A stretch of DNA of 24,568 bases from CBFGRU01 sp965651255 (GTDB lineage: Bacteria; Planctomycetota; Phycisphaerae; Phycisphaerales; SM1A02): assembly GCA_965651255.1 (NCBI GenBank), contig CBFGRU010000013.1, forward strand, positions 1-24,568, in the 5' to 3' direction. The translations under genes were made by a program, and so were the position numbers. Position 1 is the stretch's first letter. Every line of letters starts with the position of its first letter. The notes beneath the pieces are model-generated. The model did not search any database and was not told the origin of the DNA. It saw nothing but the letters and a program-made list of their open reading frames with translations. Positions 1 to 8,403 of this stretch are shown here, one piece after another.

Positions 1-2979
1 AGTCGGCTTGGACGCGCCACCCTTGCCCGTCGGCTCCGTGGAGCGTCCGGCGAGTCGATCGAGCACCGAGGCGACTCGTTGCGGCGATGTGGATTCCGGT
101 GATTCGACCTCGTCTTCCGTGCGATGCATCATGCGCAAGGGCGAGCCGGTGCGCTCAAACTGCGAAACTCCCGAACTCTCCCGCGCGATGGCCTGATCGA
201 GCGCTTCGCTGCGCGCCCGAAGCGAGGCAAGCGTCGCGGCCGTCGTTTCCGAACTTCGCGATCGATACGGTCGCCAGCGGGCCGCAGCCGTTACGAACGT
301 CACGAGGGTCGCCCGATCCCACGCCAGACGCCTGGCCGCCACATCAAGCAGCAACAGTGCGAGCAGCCAGGGCATGACCTCGCGCCACGCGGGGAGCAGT
401 GAAATGTTGCTGGGCAGGCCGGCACGATCGTACAGGTTGACTCGCCGCGGCATCGCGAGATCGAGCATTCGACCATCGGTCCGCCGCGCAATCTCCTCGA
501 GCAGGGCCACGTTTGATCGGTACCGACGATACTCCGCACCGGCGGGTTGATTCGCGCCGCCAAGGATCGGCGCCAATCGTTCATTCCCACGGCGCGGCGT
601 GAGGGCAACGATGTAATTGCCACTTTCCGGAGCATCGACCTGTGCTTCGTATCGACCGGGCCCGGTCTGATTCAGGCGAACGCTGACCGGAGTGCCGGAG
701 GGTGTGTACACCGTTCCTTCAACCTGCAGATAGTCCATCGCGCCGGCATCAGCATCGCTCGCATCAAGGGTGAGTTGCAATGTATCGCGCTCGATTCCGG
801 CTATGAGTTCGTAGTCCTGACTCTGTACCGGCCGGGAGGTTTGTCGAGCGAGCTCAGTCCAGAATCGCGCGTAGCCCGACCAGTCGAGCCAGTTCGACGA
901 CCACTGCCCATGTGCATCGCTGGTAAAGGCAGCCACACGTCCGAGTCCCGCCTGCCAGCGCGCAAGGAGCGGATCACCCTCTTCACCGGTCATATCTAGC
1001 GTTGCCTTCGGATCATTTCGCGGGGCGGTAATGACCAACCCACCCAGCGGCGGCGCACTTTCCATACCGCTGGTGAGGGGAGTTCCGGTCGGAAGGACGA
1101 CCGGCCGAAACTCGCGTTCCTTCAGCAGCGGTCGATTGATGACCTGCACACTTTCGATAAGGATTCGAGGCAGCATGGCCGGGTTGGAGACCGGGTAGAA
1201 CTCTCCTTCACCAACCTCAGCCATGCGCGACAGCGTGATGTGATCGGCACTGTCACCGACCGCGATTGTGGTCGTCTGAATCCCTTCGAGCAGCAGACTG
1301 CGGGTGATTTCGGTAAGCACCTCACCCTCGCCCGATCGACCGTCGGTCAGAAAGACAATGCGTTTTCGATCCGCATCCGCATCGCGCAGCATCAGGCCAG
1401 CGCGTCGCAGTGCGGGAGCGAGACTGGTGCCACCGCCGGGCGCGATGGACAGAATTCGTTCGGCCGTGGCGTCGGGATTCTCATTGGGCTGCAATGGCAC
1501 ATGTTCATAGGAGATTGAGTCAAACGTTACGACCCCGACAAGGTTCTCCTTCTGCAGCGAACGAATCGCCAGAACGGCACCCTCGTTCGCGACGTCCTGC
1601 TGCGTGGCGAGAGCGCCGGTCACAGCTGCGCTCATTGAGCCGCTCTTATCGATCACCAGCACGAGCGCGGCCCGCGGTAGTCGAATCTCCTTCGGGAGTT
1701 CAAGCTGAACCGGCAGGATTTCCGCGATGGGCGTACCGGTCCAGCCGCCGGCGCCGAACGTCCGATCGCCGCCGATCATCAGGAAGCCGCCACCGAGGTC
1801 GTTGACATACCTCGCAAGCAACTGTTGCACCGCCGGCGCGACCTGCATCGCCGAGACGTTTTGAAAAATGATCAGGTCATATGACTGCAGGGTCAGGATG
1901 TCCGCAGGAATCGCTTCGGGCGCAACGGTAACAATGCGTAGCTCTGCCTGCTCCAGAGTCTCTGCGAGAAACTCGGAGTCGCGCATCTGCGCACCATCGA
2001 CAAAGAGAATCGTGCCGCGGCTGGGTGTGGCGGTGAACGCCTGGGCTCGATTGTTCTCCAGGAGCGCATCGGCAGTCGGGTCAAGCGGTTCAAAGATCGC
2101 TTCAAAACGGTTGATCGGTGTTTCACCCAACTCGACCTGCGCCAGTTGTACGGAGGTGCCCGCGGGCACCTGGACGATGCGGCGCGTGCCCTCAGCCGGC
2201 CCGTTCAGATCAACCGCGCCCCCTTCTCTGAGGAGAGTGAGCGAGCCGGATGTATCGCGCAACGACTCGATGACGATGCGCACGGTCACGGTCTGGCCCG
2301 GCTGAGCATTCGGCGGAGATTCAACCCGGACAATCTGGACATCATTCTCGACCCGGAACGGAAGCGGAAGAACATCAATCGGTATCCCTTGTGCAACGCC
2401 ACCTGCAGCACGCTCCGCGGCGGCCAGGGCATCGCCCGCGGTTTCGTTGCCATCGGTGACCAGCACGAGCCGCTTGGCGGTGTCAGCGGGGAAGAGCGCA
2501 AGGCCGAGTTGGATCGCCTCGGCGATGTTCGTTCCTTCGAGTAAACGAATGTCCAGATTGTCATCAATGTATTGACCGCTCACGGGAGTTGAGATGACAA
2601 CCGATCGACCGTCGAAAACGACCAGGCCGAAGCGATCATCCGGCGCGCGGGTTTCCGTGGCCTCGCGAAACCACTGTCGCAATCGTTCCGTGACCGGTGC
2701 GGATGCAAGTTCTGCGGCGGTCGCGGGGATCTCGACGAATCGCCGCACCGATCCGCTTACATCGAGCAACCCGATGACGGTAAGTTGATCGTGTTCCTTG
2801 CGCAATCGCGGTTCGGCCAGGATGACACTGAAGATAACGATCGCCAACAGTCGCAGCGCGAGGATGGCCCTTTTTCGCCATGAATCCTGTCCGCGCAGCG
2901 CACGCCAACCCATGAACGCGACCGGCAGGCCGAGCACCGCGGCCAGGAGAAACAGCGGCTGATCAAACTCAATACTCAC
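1..2979 (-). CDS. Membrane protein with two VWA domains and a GATase-like fold, partial (C-terminus off window)
   Basis: The frame is open for 993 codons from GTG 2979 to the left edge, so the C-terminus is missing. The GTG overlaps the TGA of the upstream gene (GTGA), which suggests translational coupling. There are two N-terminal membrane segments (about 8-26 and 38-55). A first VWA domain follows, with MIDAS DVSGS at 73-77 and VTDG at 174-177. Residues 321-425 form a class I glutamine amidotransferase-like fold with the GGGFLMIGG motif, but I see no nucleophile Cys in it. A second VWA domain (about 436-600) has DKSGS at 444-448 and LTDG at 544-547. After it comes the conserved PLLARWQAGLGRVAAFTSD block (670-688) and a membrane segment at 866-882. 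This matches the large planctomycete 'VWA/glutamine amidotransferase-like' membrane family. VWA domains usually bind protein partners through Mg2+, so a surface or periplasmic assembly role is inferred; the exact function is unknown. Confidence 0.9.
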   Translation of the reverse strand, partial: MSIEFDQPLFLLAAVLGLPVAFMGWRALRGQDSWRKRAILALRLLAIVIFSVILAEPRLRKEHDQLTVIGLLDVSGSVRRFVEIPATAAELASAPVTERLRQWFREATETRAPDDRFGLVVFDGRSVVISTPVSGQYIDDNLDIRLLEGTNIAEAIQLGLALFPADTAKRLVLVTDGNETAGDALAAAERAAGGVAQGIPIDVLPLPFRVENDVQIVRVESPPNAQPGQTVTVRIVIESLRDTSGSLTLLREGGAVDLNGPAEGTRRIVQVPAGTSVQLAQVELGETPINRFEAIFEPLDPTADALLENNRAQAFTATPSRGTILFVDGAQMRDSEFLAETLEQAELRIVTVAPEAIPADILTLQSYDLIIFQNVSAMQVAPAVQQLLARYVNDLGGGFLMIGGDRTFGAGGWTGTPIAEILPVQLELPKEIRLPRAALVLVIDKSGSMSAAVTGALATQQDVANEGAVLAIRSLQKENLVGVVTFDSISYEHVPLQPNENPDATAERILSIAPGGGTSLAPALRRAGLMLRDADADRKRIVFLTDGRSGEGEVLTEITRSLLLEGIQTTTIAVGDSADHITLSRMAEVGEGEFYPVSNPAMLPRILIESVQVINRPLLKEREFRPVVLPTGTPLTSGMESAPPLGGLVITAPRNDPKATLDMTGEEGDPLLARWQAGLGRVAAFTSDAHGQWSSNWLDWSGYARFWTELARQTSRPVQSQDYELIAGIERDTLQLTLDASDADAGAMDYLQVEGTVYTPSGTPVSVRLNQTGPGRYEAQVDAPESGNYIVALTPRRGNERLAPILGGANQPAGAEYRRYRSNVALLEEIARRTDGRMLDLAMPRRVNLYDRAGLPSNISLLPAWREVMPWLLALLLLDVAARRLAWDRATLVTFVTAAARWRPYRSRSSETTAATLASLRARSEALDQAIARESSGVSQFERTGSPLRMMHRTEDEVESPESTSPQRVASVLDRLAGRSTEPTGKGGASKPT

Positions 2980-5624
2980 CGCGACGATCCGTCCTCATTC
3001 GCGCTGCCGCCGGAATCAGATGCCGACTGTTCACTGTTCGTCTGGTCGGCCGAGTCATTTGTGCGCGACTTCGCGGCTTCATCCAGGGTCTGTGGCAGGC
3101 GGTCGAAGTAGCGGCGAATCAATTCGTGATAACGACGGTGAATCGTCGCGTTGCTGACGGCCTGTTCAGCGGCGCGCTTCGCATCGCGCCCGACGACGCC
3201 GGGCGTGGCCTGATCGGTACTTGTCGGTTCACCGGATCGCCGCTGATCGAAAATCTCCGCCAGCGTTCGGTTCGTTGTCTCACTGCCGCGGAGGTCAAGT
3301 GACTCGCCTTCTCCCGGGTTCAATCGATCAGGCGTGGTTCGCGACTGGTTGCCGGTTGCGCCACGACCGGCACCTTCATCTTCACCCAGGCCTGATCCGC
3401 CGGGCTGAGTGCCGGAGTCGGACTGCGTCGAACCGCCAGACTGTTCCTCGTTCAGGGGCTGCTCCGGGTTGGCGCTCTCGCCAAGTTCCTGCTGCATCTG
3501 CTCCGCCCATTGCTTCAGTCGTTCGCGTTCTTCCGGTGTGAGTTTCTCAGCGATCTCCTGCGCTGCCTGTCGCATGCGCTCGGCCTCACGTTCTGCCGAC
3601 TCACCTGATTGCTGCTGGCGATCCATCTCCTGAAGCAATCGCCTCAACTCATCCGCGGAAGGAAGATTCTCCGGATCGAATGCGGAAGGGTCGATTGACG
3701 GCGGCTCACCCTGGCCTCCGGCTTGATCCTGTTGCGAATCTTCGGATGCCGGTTGCGATCCATCAGCGTGCTCACCCTGCGCGCCAGCGGGTGTTTTCTC
3801 ATCGGGCTCGGTCTGATCACCGGCTTGCTGGCTGGCGGCCTGTTCGCCTTGCTGATCAGACTGACCGCCTTCCTGCTGTTGTTCGCCCGCGCTCCCCTCG
3901 CGCGACTGTTCAGTACCCGCTTCACCCTGCTGGTTGGATTCATTGGTTGATGTTGATGAAGACTTCTGCTGATCACCTTCGCCAACAGTGCTCTCAGAGC
4001 CCTGCTGGCCCTGCTGACTCTGTTGCTGTTGTTGTTGCTGCTGCTGTTCCGATGACTGCGACTGCTCGCCGCTCTGTTGCTGCTGTTGTTGTTGTTGTTG
4101 CGAATTCGTCTGCGTGGGGTCGGACCCCTCCTGCTTGGTTTCGGTCTCCGACGCCCGTTCTTCTGCGCTGCGTTCGTTCTCTGCTTGCGTTGCGGACTCT
4201 TCCTGCTCCTGCCCACGATCGGATGAGTTGGATTGCTCCTGCGAGGTCGGATCGGTCGCTTCCGGCGACGATTCGTCTTCACCCGATGGATTTGGCGTTT
4301 GATCTTGCCGAGGATTCGACTCCACCTCATCTGCGAGGGTCTCGAAGCGTCTTGAGAGTTCCTCGGCCCGCCGTTCTGCATCTTCCTTTGCGCGGGCGGC
4401 CTGCCGTGCTGCATCAAGTTCCCGCGCAAGCGATTGCGCTGCCTCTGGATCAACACCTTCCTCCGCCAGTTCTCGCGCCGAGAGCGGTTCTTCTCCTTCG
4501 AAGAGGCGATCGATGGCCTCTTCATCCAAGCCCTGGCTGCGGAGAGCATCCCGCAATTCACGCTCGCGCCGATCAGCGCTGGAATCATCACCCGGGAGCT
4601 CATCCGGCGCGCCACCACTTTGGCGACCGGCTGATTCGCGCAATGCATCCGCGATCTCTCGCAGCCGTTCGCTCGCCGCCGCTCGATCCGCGGGCGAAAG
4701 CTCATCGGTGGCTCGATCAAGTTGTTCAAGCAACTGCGCAGCGCGTCCGAAGTCACCCTCCCTGAGGGCGCGTTCGAGTTCATTCGTGGGCGTTGGTTCG
4801 GTCGGCGGAGTCAGCCGCTCGAAGCGCTCGGTGAGTTGCCGCGTCGATTCACGTGCTCGGGCGGCCTCGCGCTCACGTTCGTCAGCGAGTTGACGCAACG
4901 TCGCGGCTGCTTCGTCCCGGGACTGTCGGAACGTCTCGGGATCGGCCTGCGGCGCTTCCTGCAACTGCTGCGCGAGCTCCGCGAGGCGATCGAATTGCTC
5001 CCGCGATCGCTCGCTCGGTACTGAGTCTTCAGTTGGTGATTCGCGCGTGAACTCATCAAGCGTACTCGCAACCTCGCGCTGCGCGGCATCGATTGCCGCG
5101 ATCTCTTCCACCGACGGCCCAACCGTGGGTGTTCGACTCCAGGCCAGCGAAGGAAGAAATGCGTTGCTCGCTGCGACGGCAGCGACGAGCACCACGGCGA
5201 ACAGCCATGGTCGTCCCAGTCGCCAGGGAATGATGCTCGCGGGCGCAATCCCCGCCGCGACTCGTGCGGCATCGCGACGGACCAGTTCCGTGAACACATC
5301 GCCACGAACGCGCCCGCGGTTGATCGCATCAGCCGTCCCGATCCGGTCCTTCAATCCCAACGCCCGGTCAAGCAGGACCGCAACATCGTCCGTCGCCGGT
5401 GGCCGCACGAAAGATGAAAAGAACCCAATCGCCGCTCCCAGTGCGCAGGTCGCGATCGCCACCCACCAGGGCCAGTTCGCATCAAGAGTCCGGTCCAGAC
5501 CCACCACCGCGAGCCCGCCAATCGCACCGAACACCATCCCAACGCCTGCCCGCTGAACCGCGACGGTCAGCATGACCCGGCGTTGCGTCCGTTTCAGGAT
5601 TCGTGCGAGCGTATCGGGTTGCAT
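2976..5624 (-). CDS. Gln-rich membrane coiled-coil protein (DUF4175-like)
   Basis: An 882-residue protein. Hydrophobic segments at about 22-43, 51-71 and 138-157 form an N-terminal membrane anchor. Then comes a long charged region (about 170-460) rich in Glu, Arg and Ala, predicted to be coiled coil. Residues about 460-640 are low complexity, rich in Gln, Ser and Glu, with two runs of nine Gln at 509-517 and 527-535. A second helical stretch (about 650-730) follows, and near the end is a conserved-looking motif HRRYHELIRRYFDRLP (829-844). The layout resembles the DUF4175-like proteins that planctomycetes and other bacteria encode beside VWA proteins. Its stop overlaps the GTG start of the next gene. 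The start ATG 5624 has a GAGG four bases upstream. Role unknown; a scaffold for the VWA partner is an inference. Confidence 0.88.
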   Translation of the reverse strand: MQPDTLARILKRTQRRVMLTVAVQRAGVGMVFGAIGGLAVVGLDRTLDANWPWWVAIATCALGAAIGFFSSFVRPPATDDVAVLLDRALGLKDRIGTADAINRGRVRGDVFTELVRRDAARVAAGIAPASIIPWRLGRPWLFAVVLVAAVAASNAFLPSLAWSRTPTVGPSVEEIAAIDAAQREVASTLDEFTRESPTEDSVPSERSREQFDRLAELAQQLQEAPQADPETFRQSRDEAAATLRQLADEREREAARARESTRQLTERFERLTPPTEPTPTNELERALREGDFGRAAQLLEQLDRATDELSPADRAAASERLREIADALRESAGRQSGGAPDELPGDDSSADRRERELRDALRSQGLDEEAIDRLFEGEEPLSARELAEEGVDPEAAQSLARELDAARQAARAKEDAERRAEELSRRFETLADEVESNPRQDQTPNPSGEDESSPEATDPTSQEQSNSSDRGQEQEESATQAENERSAEERASETETKQEGSDPTQTNSQQQQQQQQQSGEQSQSSEQQQQQQQQQSQQGQQGSESTVGEGDQQKSSSTSTNESNQQGEAGTEQSREGSAGEQQQEGGQSDQQGEQAASQQAGDQTEPDEKTPAGAQGEHADGSQPASEDSQQDQAGGQGEPPSIDPSAFDPENLPSADELRRLLQEMDRQQQSGESAEREAERMRQAAQEIAEKLTPEERERLKQWAEQMQQELGESANPEQPLNEEQSGGSTQSDSGTQPGGSGLGEDEGAGRGATGNQSRTTPDRLNPGEGESLDLRGSETTNRTLAEIFDQRRSGEPTSTDQATPGVVGRDAKRAAEQAVSNATIHRRYHELIRRYFDRLPQTLDEAAKSRTNDSADQTNSEQSASDSGGSANEDGSSR
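4020..4100 (-). repeat. Poly-glutamine-coding trinucleotide tract
   Basis: Two runs of nine Gln codons (4074-4100 and 4020-4046) separated by a nine-residue Ser/Glu/Gly/Gln linker, inside the coiled-coil gene. CAA and CAG codons are mixed, so the tract is not a pure microsatellite, but it contains a pure stretch of CAA codons. Such a tract can change length by slippage without breaking the frame. Confidence 0.9.
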
Positions 5625-5642
5625 TGGACCTCGATTCTGGAG

Positions 5643-5688
5643 GCACGATGAACTGACCGATTGATCGTATCCGGTCGGCTCATCGTGC
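5643..5688. promoter_or_regulatory. Long inverted repeat in the divergent VWA control region
   Basis: The 17-base arms GCACGATGAACTGACCG (5643-5659) and CGGTCGGCTCATCGTGC (5672-5688) are inverted copies with two differences, one of which is a G-U pair in RNA. The loop is 12 bases. The repeat lies 19 bases upstream of the minus-strand ATG at 5624, within the 228-base gap between the two divergent VWA transcription units. It could be an operator or a 5' leader hairpin of the minus-strand mRNA. I do not see convincing promoter hexamers in the gap. Confidence 0.65.
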
Positions 5689-5852
5689 GGCGATTCGCCA
5701 CCTCATGAGAGTCATACGCTCCAACGGCGAGTTCTGTTGGGGTGTGATTCCTGATCGCGGCGGAAAATGTGACTTTGGGCTAAGGATCAACCACGGCATG
5801 CGTCATTGATAGAGGAGAAGGCCGCACATCCCGGGTCGCAAGGAGTGATGAC

Positions 5853-8234
5853 ATGGTTTCACGAACTCTATCGGTTGTTCACCGTCGCTTCGCATCTTTG
5901 GTGGGCATCTGTCTCATCGTCCTGTCCATCACACCCGCCCTTCCAGCCCACGGGTCAGGATTGCTGGTTCCCAGTGATCGTTCGCTGCCACCACTGCGGA
6001 TCGAAGATCACCTCGTGCGCACGACGATTCGCGACCATGTCGCATTGACGACACTCACGCAGACCTTCCGGAACGACAGCAAGCAGCGCCTAGAAGGGAC
6101 GTACGTGTTCCCGCTGCCGGAGAATGCCGATCTCACCGACTTCAAGATGAGCTTCAACGGGAAGATGGTGGAGGGAGAGGTTCTCCCCGCCGACGAAGCA
6201 CGACAGATCTACGAATCAATTGTCGCGCAATCACGCGATCCGGGGCTGATTGAATTCATCGGTCGGCGGCTGCTTCGTATGCGCGTGTTTCCGATTGAAC
6301 CTGAGAGTACGACGACGATCGAGGTGTCGTATCAGCAGGTCTGCCGCCCGATCAGCGGCATGCGCGGCTACCACTACCCGTTGAAGACCAGCGCGACCGA
6401 CGGCCGCGCGTTCGGCACCGTTCGATTTGAACTTGATCTGGCGACGAACGAAGCGCTCAAGAGCATCTGGTCGCCGACGCACTCAGTTGAAATCGTGCGA
6501 GACGGTGAGAAGAAGGCCAAGGTCGCATACGAGATGGCCGGTGGGAGTCTTGAGAAGGACTTCCTGTTGCTCTATGCGACTGATGAACGTGATCTCGGCC
6601 TGAGCGTGGTTGCCTATCGGCCGGAGTCAGACCAGCCGGGCCACTTCCTCATGGTTCTGACCCCGAAGCAACTGTGGCCTGATGAGTCGATCGAGCCGCA
6701 GGATGTGGTCTTCGTTCTGGATACCAGCGGTTCGATGGCGGGCGAAAAGCTTGCCCAGGCCAAGCGGGCGCTGCAGTACTGCCTGACCCAGTTGAATGAA
6801 GCGGATCGCTTCAACATCGTGCGGTTCTCAACCGGTGTCGATACCTTCACCGGGGAGCTCCGTGCGGCCACCGATGAAGCAAAGAAGGAAGCATCGTCAT
6901 TTGTGGATGGATTTACCGCGCAGGGGGGAACGAACATCACCGATGCGCTCATCAAGGCGCTCGCGCTGCGCGAGGAACGGGGGGAAGGGGAACGACCGTA
7001 CGTTCTGGTCTTCCTCACCGACGGCCAGGGGAATCGTCAGCCGCCGGAGATTCTGAAGACGGTGGCGGGTTCAGTGAAGGACGATGCCCGTCTGCGAATC
7101 TTCCCGTTCGGTGTCGGGCATGATGTAAACACGCATCTTCTCGATGCCCTGGCGGGTGAGTACCGAGGGCGCCCGAGTTATGTGCAGCCGGGTGAAGATC
7201 TGGAACTCGTTCTGGGCGATTTCTTCAGCATCATCAGTCGCCCCGTCCTGACCCAGTTGGAGCTGACGCTGCCGGCGATTGGCGCGACGGAACAGTTTCC
7301 GATCTCGTTGAACGATCTTTACCATGGACAGCAGTTGATCGTGGCCGGTCAATTCCGGACGCCCGCAACCGGTGCGGTCAAGCTGACCGCCCGGCGACAT
7401 GGTGAAGTGGTTGAATACATCTGGCCGAACGTCGCCTTCGCACACGAATCATCGGCTGAATACATCCCCGCGCTCTGGGCAGGGCGGAAGATCGCGTTTC
7501 TGCTCGATGAGATTCGCCGTCACGGTGAGAAGGTGGAAATGATCGAAGAGGTCGTCGCGCTGTCGCAGAAGTACGGCATTCAAACGCCCTACACGAGTTG
7601 GCTGGTGGCGCCGGAGCGGCATCCAAACCTCGGCCGGCCCGCGGTTGCGTTCGACCGCCGTGCGGGCGAGCGGCTGCTCTTGATCGCGCCCAGTGCGCCC
7701 AGTGCACCTTCGGGGGGCGGTGGAGGCGTCCGGGGCAGCGATGGGATCACTTTCGAGGCAGGCGATGATCGTGATCTGGGCATCACGCTGCAAGAGGCCG
7801 AGCGTGCCATGAACGAAGCCAGCGGCAAGGCAGCCACGGTGGTTGCCAGACTTCGCGAAGATCTTCGCCAGCTTGAATCGCTTGATGAAGCGAGGTTGAA
7901 CGAATCAATCCTGCGCATCCGCACGATCGGCGGGCGCACGTATCACCGAATCGGACGGCTGCTGGCTGATTCGGAGCTGACCGATAAGACCGAGATTCTC
8001 ACGGTGAAGTTTGCTTCTCCGGCCTGGTTCGAGTTGGTCCAGACCCGGCCCGATTTGCGTGCGGCGCTGGCGGCACACCGTGAAGTGGTCGTCCTTGTCC
8101 GAAAAGATCTGGCGGTGCTCGTACTCGACCCGCCGGATGCCACCGGCGATCAGGAGCCCGAGACGACCCGGGAGCGACCAATCACAGAATTCTCGGATGA
8201 ACAGCGCGAACAAATCGCGCCGCCGAAACGTTGA
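5853..8234 (+). CDS. Secreted VIT and VWA domain protein
   Basis: A 793-residue protein with a strong AAGGAG ribosome site seven bases before ATG 5853. A signal peptide covers about residues 1-35 (hydrophobic core 14-30). The VIT domain (about 46-165) contains the typical YVFPLPENADLTDF block and the LPADEARQIYE block. The VWA domain (about 284-460) has MIDAS DTSGS at 290-294 and LTDG further on. Both domains occur together in inter-alpha-trypsin inhibitor heavy chains and many bacterial surface proteins. The middle part (about 470-610) is a beta-rich extension, followed by a low-complexity linker (three Ala-Pro-Ser units then five Gly). There is no C-terminal membrane anchor or sortase motif, so it differs from the sortase-linked MarSrt-type VIT proteins and is probably periplasmic. 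It is transcribed away from the other VWA unit and ends at a strong terminator. Confidence 0.9.
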   Translation: MVSRTLSVVHRRFASLVGICLIVLSITPALPAHGSGLLVPSDRSLPPLRIEDHLVRTTIRDHVALTTLTQTFRNDSKQRLEGTYVFPLPENADLTDFKMSFNGKMVEGEVLPADEARQIYESIVAQSRDPGLIEFIGRRLLRMRVFPIEPESTTTIEVSYQQVCRPISGMRGYHYPLKTSATDGRAFGTVRFELDLATNEALKSIWSPTHSVEIVRDGEKKAKVAYEMAGGSLEKDFLLLYATDERDLGLSVVAYRPESDQPGHFLMVLTPKQLWPDESIEPQDVVFVLDTSGSMAGEKLAQAKRALQYCLTQLNEADRFNIVRFSTGVDTFTGELRAATDEAKKEASSFVDGFTAQGGTNITDALIKALALREERGEGERPYVLVFLTDGQGNRQPPEILKTVAGSVKDDARLRIFPFGVGHDVNTHLLDALAGEYRGRPSYVQPGEDLELVLGDFFSIISRPVLTQLELTLPAIGATEQFPISLNDLYHGQQLIVAGQFRTPATGAVKLTARRHGEVVEYIWPNVAFAHESSAEYIPALWAGRKIAFLLDEIRRHGEKVEMIEEVVALSQKYGIQTPYTSWLVAPERHPNLGRPAVAFDRRAGERLLLIAPSAPSAPSGGGGGVRGSDGITFEAGDDRDLGITLQEAERAMNEASGKAATVVARLREDLRQLESLDEARLNESILRIRTIGGRTYHRIGRLLADSELTDKTEILTVKFASPAWFELVQTRPDLRAALAAHREVVVLVRKDLAVLVLDPPDATGDQEPETTRERPITEFSDEQREQIAPPKR

Positions 8235-8260
8235 ATCAACAGCTTTCCCTCCTCTCCCCG

Positions 8261-8296
8261 AAAACAGCCGGACGAACTTGTTCGTCCGGCTGTTTT
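8261..8296 (+). terminator. Strong rho-independent terminator after the VIT-VWA gene
   Basis: A perfect 16-bp stem, AAAACAGCCGGACGAA (8261-8276) with its exact complement at 8281-8296, closed by the loop CTTG. The 3' arm ends in TTTT and is followed by CTTT. It lies 26 bases after the stop at 8234 and separates this gene from the protease-like gene. Confidence 0.92.
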
Positions 8297-8403
8297 CTTT
8301 GGCGGGCAACGCATGTGTCGGCCGGACAAATCAATTGCAGTATCGCTCCCCCGGCCCCCATTCGACGAAATCAATGGTCTGCAACCTGAGTTTGGCTTGT
8401 AGA

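Noticed and set aside
3680..4765. A 361-codon plus-strand frame antisense to the coiled-coil gene
   Set aside because: Codon bias of the opposite strand keeps it open. No ribosome site or domain is visible.
3644..4783. A 379-codon open frame on the minus strand inside the Gln-rich coiled-coil gene
   Set aside because: It is another frame of the same strand. Its product is Arg/Asn/Ser-rich low-complexity sequence caused by the Gln- and Glu-rich codons of the real gene.
8011..8403. Upstream extension of the HEXXH protein frame into the VIT-VWA gene
   Set aside because: It overlaps the VIT-VWA coding sequence in another frame and runs across the strong terminator at 8261-8296.
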